From: Micromonospora haikouensis
GTDB taxonomy: Bacteria; Actinomycetota; Actinomycetes; Mycobacteriales; Micromonosporaceae
Length of the DNA stretch: 64,000 bases
NCBI RefSeq assembly: GCF_900091595.1
Contig: NZ_FMCW01000004.1
Coordinates: 124,001 to 188,000, forward strand
Reading direction: 5' to 3'
Positions 25,017-32,597 of the stretch are shown piece after piece. The notes under the pieces are model-generated. The model did not search any database, had not been told where the DNA came from, and saw only the letters and a program-made list of their open reading frames with translations. The position numbers were made by a program, and so were the translations under genes. Numbering within the stretch: the stretch's first letter is position 1; each line of letters starts with the position of its first letter.

Positions 25017-25463
25017 TCAGGCCTCCCCGCGTACGACGAGCTTTGACCAGACGGCGACCACCGGCTCGCCGGCGGCCGTGCTCACGTCGGTGCGGGTGGT
25101 CAGGAAGTCGTGCCCGCCGCGGCTGGTGATGTCCTCGATGGTGTTCACGCAGACCAGCTCGTCGCCGGCCACCACCGGCCGGGTGTAGGCGAACCGCTGG
25201 TCGCCGTGGACCACCCGGCTGTAGTCGACCCCAAGGGCCGGGTCGTCGACGATCTGCCGGGTGGCGGCCATCGTGATCACCACGGGGAAGGTCGGCGGAG
25301 CCACCACGTCCGGGTGCCCGAGCGCACGGGCGGCCTCCGGGTCGTGGTGCGCCGGGTCGGCGGCGCCGATCGCCGTGGCGAACTCGCGGATCTTTTCACG
25401 GCCCACCTGGTAGGGGGCGGTCGGCGGATAGGTCCGGCCGACGTAGGACGGGTCCAGGGACAT
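25017..25463 (-). CDS. MaoC-like dehydratase N-terminal-domain protein, HadA-like (UPF0336)
   Basis: 148 residues from ATG 25463: MSLDPSYVGRTYPPTAPYQV, then VGREKIREFATAIGAADPAH and FPVVITMAATRQIVDDPALG. It has the hot-dog fold but lacks the Asp-x-x-x-x-His catalytic motif of its partner, as HadA does, so it probably serves as the substrate-binding half of a heterodimer with the downstream gene. The open frame extends far upstream without similarity and is not used. Confidence 0.82.
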   Translation of the reverse strand: MSLDPSYVGRTYPPTAPYQVGREKIREFATAIGAADPAHHDPEAARALGHPDVVAPPTFPVVITMAATRQIVDDPALGVDYSRVVHGDQRFAYTRPVVAGDELVCVNTIEDITSRGGHDFLTTRTDVSTAAGEPVVAVWSKLVVRGEA

Positions 25464-25585
25464 GCCCGAGAACCTACACGGGAAGCACGAAAGCCGACCC
25501 GGGGGCGGACGGTCGGCCGGTTGGCCTTGCGCTCGCTCCGGATCGGCGATCGGGTGTCGTGCTGGCCGGGGTGCGCCGGCGACGG

Positions 25586-25753
25586 TCAGCGGGTCTCGCG
25601 GTGGACCGTGTGCTTGCCGTCCCGGGGGCAGAACTTCTTCAGCTCGATGCGGTCCGGGTCGTTGCGGCGGTTCTTGCGCGTGATGTAGTTGCGCTCCTTG
25701 CACTCCACACACGCCAAAGTGATCTTCGGCCGGACATCGGTAGCCTTCGCCAC
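25586..25753 (-). CDS. rpmG: 50S ribosomal protein L33
   Basis: A 55-residue L33 read from GTG 25753 to TGA 25586: (M)[20 protein letters not shown], ending [17 protein letters not shown]. The first zinc pair CVEC is intact but the second is C-P-R-D, so the fourth cysteine is replaced by aspartate. The gene lies between tRNA-Met and the HadA-like gene, as in other actinobacteria. Confidence 0.95.
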   Translation of the reverse strand: MAKATDVRPKITLACVECKERNYITRKNRRNDPDRIELKKFCPRDGKHTVHRETR

Positions 25754-25886
25754 GGCGGAGTGCCTTCCTCGCTAACGGACAACAACTACAGCGCCTCAGC
25801 CTACGCGCTGGCGACGCGGACATGCAAAGTGGGCGCCTATGGCGCCCATCCCACCGACCACCGGAAGCTGGCCCGGAGGACGAGAG

Positions 25887-25959
25887 TAGCGGTGGCCGGA
25901 CTTGAACCGGCGACACAGCGATTATGAGCCGCTTGCTCTGCCATCTGAGCTACACCGCC
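25887..25959 (-). tRNA. tRNA-Met (CAT anticodon)
   Basis: A 73-nt cloverleaf on the minus strand starting GGCGGTGTAGCTCAGATGGC, with anticodon loop GCTCATAAT. The first acceptor pair is G-U, the rest pair normally. GGTTCAAGTCC is the T loop. The ordinary GGTGTAGCTCAG start and paired acceptor end fit an elongator rather than initiator Met tRNA. No encoded CCA. Confidence 0.93.
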
Positions 25960-25984
25960 GTGGCGGGTCCAGCCGGACCCTTTG

Positions 25985-26057
25985 AGCCCCCTTACGGAAT
26001 CGAACCGTAGACCTTCTCCTTACCATGGAGACGCTCTGCCGACTGAGCTAAGGGGGC
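25985..26057 (-). tRNA. tRNA-Thr (GGT anticodon)
   Basis: A 73-nt cloverleaf starting GCCCCCTTAGCTCAGTCGGC on the minus strand. The anticodon stem TCTCC/GGAGA encloses ATGGTAA, giving GGT (threonine). The acceptor arm GCCCCCT/AGGGGGC pairs fully. It is the promoter-proximal gene of the tRNA-Thr, tRNA-Met, rpmG block. Confidence 0.95.
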
Positions 26058-26089
26058 CTGCGCGATCACTCGGTGGCCGCGCAGGGGTA

Positions 26090-26119
26090 AGAGTACACGG
26101 CCCCGCGCCGGAGGTGAAA
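26090..26119 (-). promoter_or_regulatory. Promoter of the tRNA-Thr block
   Basis: Minus-strand TTTCAC (26114-26119), 18-nt spacer, TACTCT (26090-26095), ending 33 nt before the tRNA-Thr 5' end. A good match and suitable position for a stable-RNA promoter. Confidence 0.6.
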
Positions 26120-26184
26120 TCGGATCCCCCCACCCTCGCGCGTCGCAACGTTCCCCCAGCTCAGCTGGCGTATCCCTGCTGAAA

Positions 26185-28725
26185 TCAGGGGACGATGCGC
26201 AGCCGCCGGACGTCCGGGGTGACGAGGGCCTCGGACTCCAACTGGGCCCCGAACCACGCCTCCAGCCGCTCGTACGGCAGCGGCCGGCTGAACAGGAATC
26301 CCTGGCCGATCTCGCAGCCGATGTCCTGCAGCAGCTCCAGGGTCAGCTCGCTCTCCACCCCCTCGGCCACCACCGCGAGGCCGAACTGCTGGGAGAGGGT
26401 CACCACGGCGTTGACGATGGCCAGGTCCCCCGGGTCGGTCGCCATGCCCTGCACGAAGGAGCGGTCGACCTTGACCTCGTGCACGGGCAGCCGGCGCAGG
26501 TACGCCAGCGAGGACGAGCCGGTGCCGAAGTCGTCCACCGACAGCCGCACCCCGAGGTCGCGCAGCCGGCGCAGCGTCGGGATCGGGCGGTCGGTGCCGT
26601 CGAGCACCCCGGCCTCGCGGATCTCGAAGGTGAGCCGCTGCGGGGGCACGTCGTACTCGGCGAGCAGCTCGCGCACACGGTCGGGGAAGTGCCGGTCGGT
26701 GAGCGTACGCGCGGAGAGGTTGACCGCGACGGCGAGCGGCTGCTCGGCGTGCGCCCAGTCCCGGCTGCGCCGCAGCCCCTCCCGCAGCACGACCTCGGTC
26801 AACCGGCCGAGCTGGCCGGTGTGCTCCGCCACGGCCACGAAGTCCTCCGGGGCGACCTCGCCGTGCGCCGGGTGCTCCCAGCGGGCCAGGCACTCCACCC
26901 CGACCAGGCGGCGGTCCCGCAGCGTCACCTTCGGCTGGAAGTAGACCTCCAGCGCGCCGTCGTCGAGGGCCTTGCGCAGGTCGCCCGCGAGGCCGAGGCG
27001 GCGCAGCGACCGCGACTCCAGCGCCGGGTTGAACAACTGGATGCTGCCCGGCATCGACTTCGCCGCCATCGCGGCCAGGTCGACCCGTTGCAGCAGGGTC
27101 GCGGCGTCGCTGCCGTGGTCGGGGTGCACGGCCACGCCGACGGCCGTGTCGACGTCCAGCGTGAACGCGTCGAAGACCATCTCGGCGCGGATCTCCTCGC
27201 GCAGCCGGGCGGCCAGCTCCAGCGCTGCCTCGGCGTTCTCCAGCCGCAGCGTCACCAGGAACTCGTCGCCGCCGGCCCGGCCGACCAGCGCGGAGGAGGG
27301 CGCGGAGTCGCGCAGTCGGACGGCGACCTCGGCGAGCACCTGGTCGCCGGCCGCGTGGCCGAGCGACTCGTTGACCTGACGCAGCCCGTCCACGTCGAAC
27401 AGCAGGACGGCCACCACCTCGCCGGGGGCCCGGATGCTCACGGCCTCGTCGAGCGCCGCGCTGATCCGCCGCCGGTTGGGCAGCTTGGTCAGCGTGTCGT
27501 GGTAGGCGTCGTGGCGCAGCCGGTCGACCAGCCGGGAATTCTCCAGGGCCACCGCCGCATGCGCGGCGACCGTCTCGATCACCGGCACGTCCGACGGGGT
27601 GAAGTGGCCGACGTCGCTGAGCCGGTTGACCACCTCCAGCGTGCCGATGACCGCCTCGCCGGAGCGCAGCGGCACGACGATCGCGTCCTTCGTCGACGCC
27701 GCCCGGAGCATGGCCAACTGCACGCGGTCCCCGCCGAGCCGGGCGCCGAGCGCGACGGTCTGCCGCTGCTGCACGACCTGTTCCCGCACCGACGCCGGGA
27801 TCTTCGAGAAGTCGAGCAGGCCCCGCCCGTCGATCCGGGCGGTCAGCAGCACCTCCGGGTGCCGGCCCTGCGCGGGCAGCCACAGCGTCGCGTACTCGGC
27901 CTGCATGAGGGCGCGGACCCGGCCGAGCAGCGCGTCCGGCAGCGTGCCGTCCTGGCCGCTGCGGGTCATCGCCCGGGTCAGGTCGTAGATGTCGGCCAGC
28001 GTGCGGTGCTGGCGGAGGAACTGGGCGTACGCCCGGTAGACCAGCGCCACCGTGAGCGCGAGCGCGGCGAGCAGCAGCAGCGACCAGTAAGTGGCTTTGA
28101 GCGCGAGCAGGATGATCAGGCCGACGGTCGCGTTCACCGCCGCCGCGAGCAGCGGCACGGTGGACGTCCGGACCACTTCCAGCCCGGCCTGCCAGCCCTG
28201 GAGCAGGGTGATCACGCCGACCACGGCGGCGAGGGTGACCAGGGTGACGGTGCTGACCGCCGCGAAGAGGATGCCCCACGTGCCGGGGCCCACCCCCCGG
28301 ATCGGGGGCAACGCCAGCAGCACCAGGCCGGCGAGGGACGTCGCCGCGGCGGACCGGGCGACGTTGAACGCGAACTTGGCCGGGCCGAGCCGCCGCCGGA
28401 GCTGGGCGATCAGGGCCGCCAGGGTGGCCACCAGCACCAGGGTCAGCGGCGGAAGGTAATAGAGCGCCAGGACCAGCGGGATCTCGGTGATCGTGGCGGA
28501 GAGCGTCTGCCGCCGGACGATGAAGCTCAGCACCGGCAGGTGGGCGGCGACCAGGGCGGTGAGCAGCAGCAGGCCCAGGCCCCACTCGCCGTAGGCGTCC
28601 TTCTTGTCGTCGGTGACCAGCGCGATCAGCAGGCAGCAGATGACCGCCAGGAACGCCAGCGGCCCGGTGATCAGCCAGGCCAGGTCAGTCCCGCGTCGTC
28701 GCACGGCTGCCGCTCGGCTCGTCAT
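26185..28725 (-). CDS. Membrane-bound GAF-GGDEF-EAL cyclic-di-GMP enzyme
   Basis: 846 residues. About eight hydrophobic segments fill residues 14-235; a GAF-like sensor follows (about 250-410), then GGDEF (RAGGDEFLV near 510) and EAL (about 590-835). The GGDEF motif is intact, while an upstream RxxD inhibitory site is not seen. The EAL signature reads GVECLARWEHP, with Cys for Ala but the metal-ligand Glu kept; NLSA, EIRE, DDFGTG, KVDRSF, AEGVES and GQGF are present. Both synthesis and hydrolysis of cyclic-di-GMP are therefore possible. In actinomycetes such enzymes control development through BldD. Confidence 0.93.
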   Translation of the reverse strand: MTSRAAAVRRRGTDLAWLITGPLAFLAVICCLLIALVTDDKKDAYGEWGLGLLLLTALVAAHLPVLSFIVRRQTLSATITEIPLVLALYYLPPLTLVLVATLAALIAQLRRRLGPAKFAFNVARSAAATSLAGLVLLALPPIRGVGPGTWGILFAAVSTVTLVTLAAVVGVITLLQGWQAGLEVVRTSTVPLLAAAVNATVGLIILLALKATYWSLLLLAALALTVALVYRAYAQFLRQHRTLADIYDLTRAMTRSGQDGTLPDALLGRVRALMQAEYATLWLPAQGRHPEVLLTARIDGRGLLDFSKIPASVREQVVQQRQTVALGARLGGDRVQLAMLRAASTKDAIVVPLRSGEAVIGTLEVVNRLSDVGHFTPSDVPVIETVAAHAAVALENSRLVDRLRHDAYHDTLTKLPNRRRISAALDEAVSIRAPGEVVAVLLFDVDGLRQVNESLGHAAGDQVLAEVAVRLRDSAPSSALVGRAGGDEFLVTLRLENAEAALELAARLREEIRAEMVFDAFTLDVDTAVGVAVHPDHGSDAATLLQRVDLAAMAAKSMPGSIQLFNPALESRSLRRLGLAGDLRKALDDGALEVYFQPKVTLRDRRLVGVECLARWEHPAHGEVAPEDFVAVAEHTGQLGRLTEVVLREGLRRSRDWAHAEQPLAVAVNLSARTLTDRHFPDRVRELLAEYDVPPQRLTFEIREAGVLDGTDRPIPTLRRLRDLGVRLSVDDFGTGSSSLAYLRRLPVHEVKVDRSFVQGMATDPGDLAIVNAVVTLSQQFGLAVVAEGVESELTLELLQDIGCEIGQGFLFSRPLPYERLEAWFGAQLESEALVTPDVRRLRIVP

Positions 28726-28846
28726 CCTGCTCCCTTGTTGTCACCGAGAGTGAACTCCGCGCCGATGCCTGGCCCGTGTCTCGCCGCTACCGCCGCCGCC
28801 CGGTGGGTGGCCGGGCGACGGCGGTGTCACACGAACTGCGAAGAAC

Positions 28847-28993
28847 CTAGTTCCACTCGAACTCGAGGTTCACCAGGCCGCCCGAAGCTGAGGCCGGGGC
28901 ACCGGCGACAGAGGCGACCGAGGCGACCCCGGAGGCGAGCGCGAACAGCATCAGGGTCATGCCGAGCAGCCGACCCAGCTTTTGAGTAGGCAT
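28847..28993 (-). CDS. 48-residue exported peptide precursor
   Basis: ATG 28993, preceded by AGGAG at about 9 nt, gives MPTQKLGRLLGMTLMLFALA and ends ASASGGLVNLEFEWN. Residues 1-36 form a basic n-region, hydrophobic core and Ala-rich cleavage region typical of a signal peptide; cleavage after an Ala-x-Ala would leave only about 10-14 residues. It lies 121 nt upstream of the GGDEF-EAL gene on the same strand. No family recognised; a secreted signal or sensor ligand is possible but unproven. Confidence 0.6.
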   Translation of the reverse strand: MPTQKLGRLLGMTLMLFALASGVASVASVAGAPASASGGLVNLEFEWN

Positions 28994-29345
28994 CTGTGGG
29001 GCTCCTGTCACGAAACGGGCAGCACGGGGGGCGTGAAGATTCCATGATGGTGCCACACGCACTGAGGGCAACAAAGCCCTCGGTGGCCTGGCTCCGCCTG
29101 GACGGCAACAAGTCCGACCGATCGGCAGGACGCCCTGCCTGGCGGGGTGATACCCCTGCGTTCCCGCGTTCCACGCGGTCCTTCATTTGGCGAACACTCG
29201 GACCTAGCGCGCCAATCATGGAAATTCATTGAATGCATGCTCCAGCCCCCTGGCGCCACGCATCGGGAAACAGCACACCACAGACGACGAGATATCGAAA
29301 GGGACCTTCGTCCCGAACCCGCGCTGGGCGGGGCTGAGCCCCGGG
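28994..29345. other. Intergenic region, 5' of the exported peptide
   Basis: About 350 nt without a supported gene. It includes the peptide gene's upstream region and an AT-richer patch at 29205-29310 that could hold a promoter. I see no recognisable protein fragment in it; the frames crossing it come from the palindromic repeat or the methyltransferase remnant. Confidence 0.4.
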
Positions 29346-29388
29346 CTGGGCCCGTGCTGGGCCCGTGCTGGGCCCGTGCTGGGCCCGC
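29346..29388. repeat. 11-bp tandem repeat
   Basis: CTGGGCCCGTG is repeated almost four times without interruption (29346, 29357, 29368, then CTGGGCCCG at 29379), running directly into the palindromic element. A related piece, the complement of GGCCCGTGCTGGG, occurs after copy A at about 8812-8826, so the two elements share flanking sequence. Confidence 0.85.
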
Positions 29389-29445
29389 CATGTCGGCGAC
29401 ATGGGGGTATCCGGCGGCCGGGATACCGCCACCTGCCCGACATGG
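29388..29445. repeat. Paired-palindrome element, copy C
   Basis: The left palindrome CCATGTCGGCGACATGG (29388-29404) is identical to that of copy A. The spacer carries its own inverted repeat, GGTATCC (29406-29412) and GGATACC (29421-29427). The right palindrome is degraded to CCACCTGCCCGACATGG (29429-29445). It lies where the C-terminal part of a methyltransferase pseudogene would be. Confidence 0.8.
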
Positions 29446-29800
29446 CTGCGCCCCGCCCGATGACCTGCCGCAGCCAGGAGCGGTAGGTCGACGCGTCGGC
29501 ATGGCTCCACCACATGGCGGCGGGGCCGCCGAGCCAGTTCTCCTCGGCGCCCGTCCAGGCGCTGTCGCCGACGGTGGCCAGCAGCCAGCCACCCGGGCGC
29601 AGCCAGGTGAAGATGCGCCCGACGAGGCGGGGCTGCTCGGGCAGGGGCAGGTGGATGAGGGCAGGTCGACGCGGGTGGCGTCGGTGCAAAGCGGCGAGCC
29701 ACGGAGCGTATTGGCCGTCCCCGGCATCGTCCGCTCGGTAGTGGCATGACAACGCGTCGTATCCGCGCTCGACCAAGGCGCGCCCGTCAGGATCGCCCAT
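29446..29800 (-). pseudogene. Class I SAM-dependent methyltransferase remnant
   Basis: From ATG 29800 the frame reads MGDPDGRALVERGYDALSCH and, after YAPWLAALHRRHPRRP, jumps to ALIHLPLPEQPRLVGRIFTW and LRPGGWLLATVGDSAWTGAE. The family's SAM-binding loop (D-x-G-x-G) expected between these parts is absent, about 50-60 residues missing. The frame then runs into palindromic element C instead of the normal C-terminus. I infer an internal deletion plus a 3' replacement; the protein should be inactive. Confidence 0.7.
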
Positions 29801-30162
29801 CTTCGCGAGGCTAGGCGGCGCGATGCCGCGCGCCCATTCGATTTCCCCGGAATGGGCGGAGTCGCCGCCCATTGCCATTGCCCCGGCGGGCGGCTTCTGC
29901 CGCGCATAGGGAGCTGAGTCAGATACGACATCACTCACGACGCCCGGCCGCACTCCCGAAGCGCCACCCCGACCCCACTCGTTCCCGGTTGGCAACACCT
30001 TGGTCGCTCGCTCGTCACCGGCGCGACATGGCGAACCGGATGCCGGCACACGGCGGACGATCCTCGTGGCCGACCGTCGGGCGGTGCCGGAGCCGGCAGC
30101 ACCGTCGGGCAGGGCCGCAGGGCCGGCGGCGCGACGGCAGCGCGGCACGATCGGGCGGATCC
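29801..30162. other. Intergenic region upstream of the methyltransferase remnant
   Basis: 362 nt with no gene I can support. The long frames through it on both strands have no recognisable similarity and are rich in Arg and Gly, as shadow frames in GC-rich DNA are. An imperfect short repeat around CGGCGCGACGGCAGC near 30127 was seen but nothing of clear function. Confidence 0.4.
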
Positions 30163-31353
30163 CTACTGCCGGGTGAGGCCGATGGTGGCGGCGAGGCGGG
30201 CGACGTCGGCGGCGGTGAGTCCGGTGCGGACGACTGCGGTGAGGGCGGCGCGTGCGGCGGGGCGGGTGCGAGCCTCGGCGGGGGCGATCTGGTCGGCGGC
30301 GATCAGGGCGCGGCCGGCGGCCCGCGGGTCGCCAAGATCGAGGTGGGCGCGGGCGATGTCGATGAGATGTGCGGCGCGGTGCTCGGCGGGAAGCATGGGC
30401 CAGCCGTCGCCGCTGGTGGCGTACCCATGGATTGTCACGGCCTGGTGGTGGTCGCCGAGCCGGGTGGCGACCAGGGCGCGGGCGAGGGTGACGGCGGCGG
30501 AGCCGAAGGCGATGCCGTCGCCGTCACCCTGATGGTGGCCGTCGTGCGCGGCGGCGAGGTGGGCGGCACGCTCGGTGAGGTCGTGGGCGGTGGCGGCGTC
30601 GCGGTAGCTTGCGGCGGCGAGGGCGGCTTCGAGCAGCAGCGTCCCGGCGAGGCCCGGGTCCGGCGGGCGGTCGTGCGCCGCCGGGTCAAGCTGGCGTACG
30701 GCGGTGAGCGCGGCGGCCTGCGCGAGGCGGCCCCGGTGCAGGGCGCGCAGGGCCTGGGCGAGGGAGACGGCGGCGAGCGCGGTGCGGTGGGGGTCGCCCG
30801 TCGCGGCGGTCATGGCACGGTCGGCGGCCAGCCAGGCGAGGTGGGGCTGGCCGAGCTTGACCAGCGTCTGGGCGGTGAGCCGGTAGACGCGGACGGGCGG
30901 GTCGGCCGCCGACTCGGCGCGGCCGGTGTGCCGGGTGGCGGCGAGCAGGTCGGGCAGGGCGCGCAGGACCTGGGCGTGGTGGCCGTTGCGGTACGCGGCC
31001 CAGGCGTGACCGGCCCGGTCGTCGAGCTGCCGCGCGGTGGGGCTGTCGGCGTCGGCCCCGGGTGGGTCGTGGCGGGCCAGCGCCGCCCGGATGCGTTCCA
31101 CCGCGGCGTCGGTGTCGGTGACGCCTTCCCGGCGGGGCCTGCCGGTGAGCAGGATGGTCGGGGTGACGCCGAGGGCGGCGGCCACGGTTTCGATGACGGA
31201 GAGCCGGTCGAGGGTGCGTACGCCTCGTTCGACCTTGTCGACCCAGCTCTTCGACCTGCCGATCCGGTCGGCGAAGACCTGCTGGCTCATGCCCCGGCGG
31301 GCGCGCAGCTCGGCCATCCGCCGCCCGATCGGCACCTCGTCGCGGCCACTCAT
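30163..31353 (-). CDS. XRE-family transcriptional regulator with TPR-like C-terminal region
   Basis: 396 residues from ATG 31353, with AGGA just upstream. Residues 8-62 form a helix-turn-helix (MAELRARRGMSQQVFADRIG, then RSKSWVDKVERGVRT). The rest is an Ala/Leu-rich helical array resembling the TPR-like sensor domains of Streptomyces XRE regulators. Its start codon overlaps the stop of a 48-residue zinc-ribbon peptide (ATGA). The larger open frame upstream is not used because it would erase that peptide. Confidence 0.85.
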   Translation of the reverse strand: MSGRDEVPIGRRMAELRARRGMSQQVFADRIGRSKSWVDKVERGVRTLDRLSVIETVAAALGVTPTILLTGRPRREGVTDTDAAVERIRAALARHDPPGADADSPTARQLDDRAGHAWAAYRNGHHAQVLRALPDLLAATRHTGRAESAADPPVRVYRLTAQTLVKLGQPHLAWLAADRAMTAATGDPHRTALAAVSLAQALRALHRGRLAQAAALTAVRQLDPAAHDRPPDPGLAGTLLLEAALAAASYRDAATAHDLTERAAHLAAAHDGHHQGDGDGIAFGSAAVTLARALVATRLGDHHQAVTIHGYATSGDGWPMLPAEHRAAHLIDIARAHLDLGDPRAAGRALIAADQIAPAEARTRPAARAALTAVVRTGLTAADVARLAATIGLTRQ

Positions 31354-31496
31354 CTGTCCTGCTCCACCGGCGGCATGGCCAGGGTGGACTCGCCACAGCG
31401 CGGGCACCAACGGGACTTGACGCGGAAGGCGAGCAACCCGAGCAGGAAGCCCGGCACCAGCCCACCGAACACAATCGACACGACTCCGGAGATCAC
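31350..31496 (-). CDS. 48-residue membrane zinc-ribbon peptide
   Basis: GTG 31496, with GGGAG about 7 nt upstream, to TGA 31350. It reads (M)ISGVVSIVFGGLVPGFLLGL, one membrane helix, then RVKSRWCPRCGESTLAMPPV, with a CPRC half-knuckle. Its stop overlaps the XRE start, so the two are probably translationally coupled. A short CxxC membrane peptide before an XRE gene suggests a regulator partner or redox/metal sensing; no family name is known to me. Confidence 0.65.
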   Translation of the reverse strand: MISGVVSIVFGGLVPGFLLGLLAFRVKSRWCPRCGESTLAMPPVEQDR

Positions 31497-31823
31497 GAGC
31501 ACTCCCGCTTCGTGGACAGGTCAGAGGTGCCCGCAGGCGAGGTCGCCCGCAGTCCTGCCCACGTATGTGGAAGCCCACTACCGGCTTCACACCTGGGCAC
31601 CGCACAGCCTGCGGAAGGACACCGTCGATCGGATCGGAAGCTTGATCGTGTTCGGACCATGCCCCTGCCTCCTTGTCGCGTCGGTCTCCACCGACGTCTG
31701 CGGACAGCTGCCAACCGGGTCGCAACTGGCTTAAGCCAGATTGCGTGAGGGTGACCCAACTGTCAATAGCTGGCTTGAGCCAGTTGCGCTAGCCTGGAGC
31801 CACATCGAGAAGCAGGTGATCTG
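31497..31823. promoter_or_regulatory. Divergent control region with twin palindromic operators
   Basis: Two palindromes, CTGGCTTAAGCCAG (31726-31739, perfect) and CTGGCTTGAGCCAG (31770-31783), lie 44 nt apart centre to centre, about four helical turns. Between them on the minus strand are TTGACA (31761-31766), a 17-nt spacer and CAATCT (31738-31743), a promoter for the zinc-ribbon/XRE pair. On the plus strand TAGCCT (31790-31795) is a -10 candidate for the GntR gene. The HutC-type GntR protein encoded at 31824 is the likely ligand. Confidence 0.7.
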
Positions 31824-32597
31824 ATGAGCGATCAGGAAGACCGACGACCCCCGAGCCGCCGCATCGCCGACGACCTACGGGCCGCAATCACCAGGGGCGA
31901 TCTCATGGACGGCGACCGGCTGCCCTCGGAGCGCGAGCTGGCGTCCCGGTACGCCACCGCCCGCAACACAGCCCGTGAGGCGTTGGGCATCCTGCAAGCC
32001 GAGGGCCTCGCCGTCGCCCAGCACGGCCGAGGCGTGTTCGTGCGTCAGCGCCGTCCACTCGTGCGGATGGGCCGGGACAGGTACTCCCGCCAGGCACGAG
32101 ACGAAACCGGGCTGTCGCCGTTCCGCATCGAGGTGCAGCAGCAGGGACGCACACCGCACACCGAGTGTCGATCGGTCACCGTCGTGCCGCCGCCGGCCGA
32201 CGTAGCTGACCGGCTCGGGCTGAGTCCCGGCCAGGACGTCGTCCGCCGCGAGAACTGGTACTTCGCGGACGACGAGCCCGTGCAGGTCGGGGTGACCTTC
32301 ATCCCCACTGCGATCGTCGCGGGGTCGCCCCTGGCAACCGAGAAGAAGCTCGGTCGGGGAAGCATCTACCAGCGGTTCGAAGACCTCGGCTACCCGATCG
32401 CCCGCATCCGGGAAGAGGTCAGCTCCCGCATGCCGACCCCGGAGGAGTCGAAGGGCCTCGCGATGCCGCCGGGCGTGCCGGTGATCGAGGTGCTGCACAC
32501 CAGCATCGACGGCAACGGGCGGGCCTTCGAGGTGACGCGGTTCGTCCTGCGCGCTGACGTGAACGGCCTGGACTACGAGATGCCCGTTGACGACTGA
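31824..32597 (+). CDS. GntR-family regulator, HutC subfamily
   Basis: 257 residues. The winged helix is at about 10-75 (SRRIADDLRAAITRGDLMDG then LPSERELASRYATARNTARE), and a UTRA effector domain fills the rest (QGRTPHTECRSVTVVPPPAD; RGSIYQRFEDLGYPIARI). It probably represses from the twin palindromes just upstream and is derepressed by an unknown small molecule. It is followed by a transporter with an 11-nt overlap. Confidence 0.88.
   Translation: MSDQEDRRPPSRRIADDLRAAITRGDLMDGDRLPSERELASRYATARNTAREALGILQAEGLAVAQHGRGVFVRQRRPLVRMGRDRYSRQARDETGLSPFRIEVQQQGRTPHTECRSVTVVPPPADVADRLGLSPGQDVVRRENWYFADDEPVQVGVTFIPTAIVAGSPLATEKKLGRGSIYQRFEDLGYPIARIREEVSSRMPTPEESKGLAMPPGVPVIEVLHTSIDGNGRAFEVTRFVLRADVNGLDYEMPVDD

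Noticed and set aside
25464..25916. N-terminal extension of the HadA-like protein
   Set aside because: The frame is open, but it overlaps rpmG and tRNA-Met on the same strand and has no similarity.
26479..28989. 836-residue plus-strand frame over the GGDEF-EAL gene
   Set aside because: Antisense of a gene with clear domains; low-complexity Arg/Gln/His composition.
29216..30148. Intact 310-residue methyltransferase
   Set aside because: The frame is open but lacks the SAM-binding core and is chimeric with the palindromic repeat; called a pseudogene instead.
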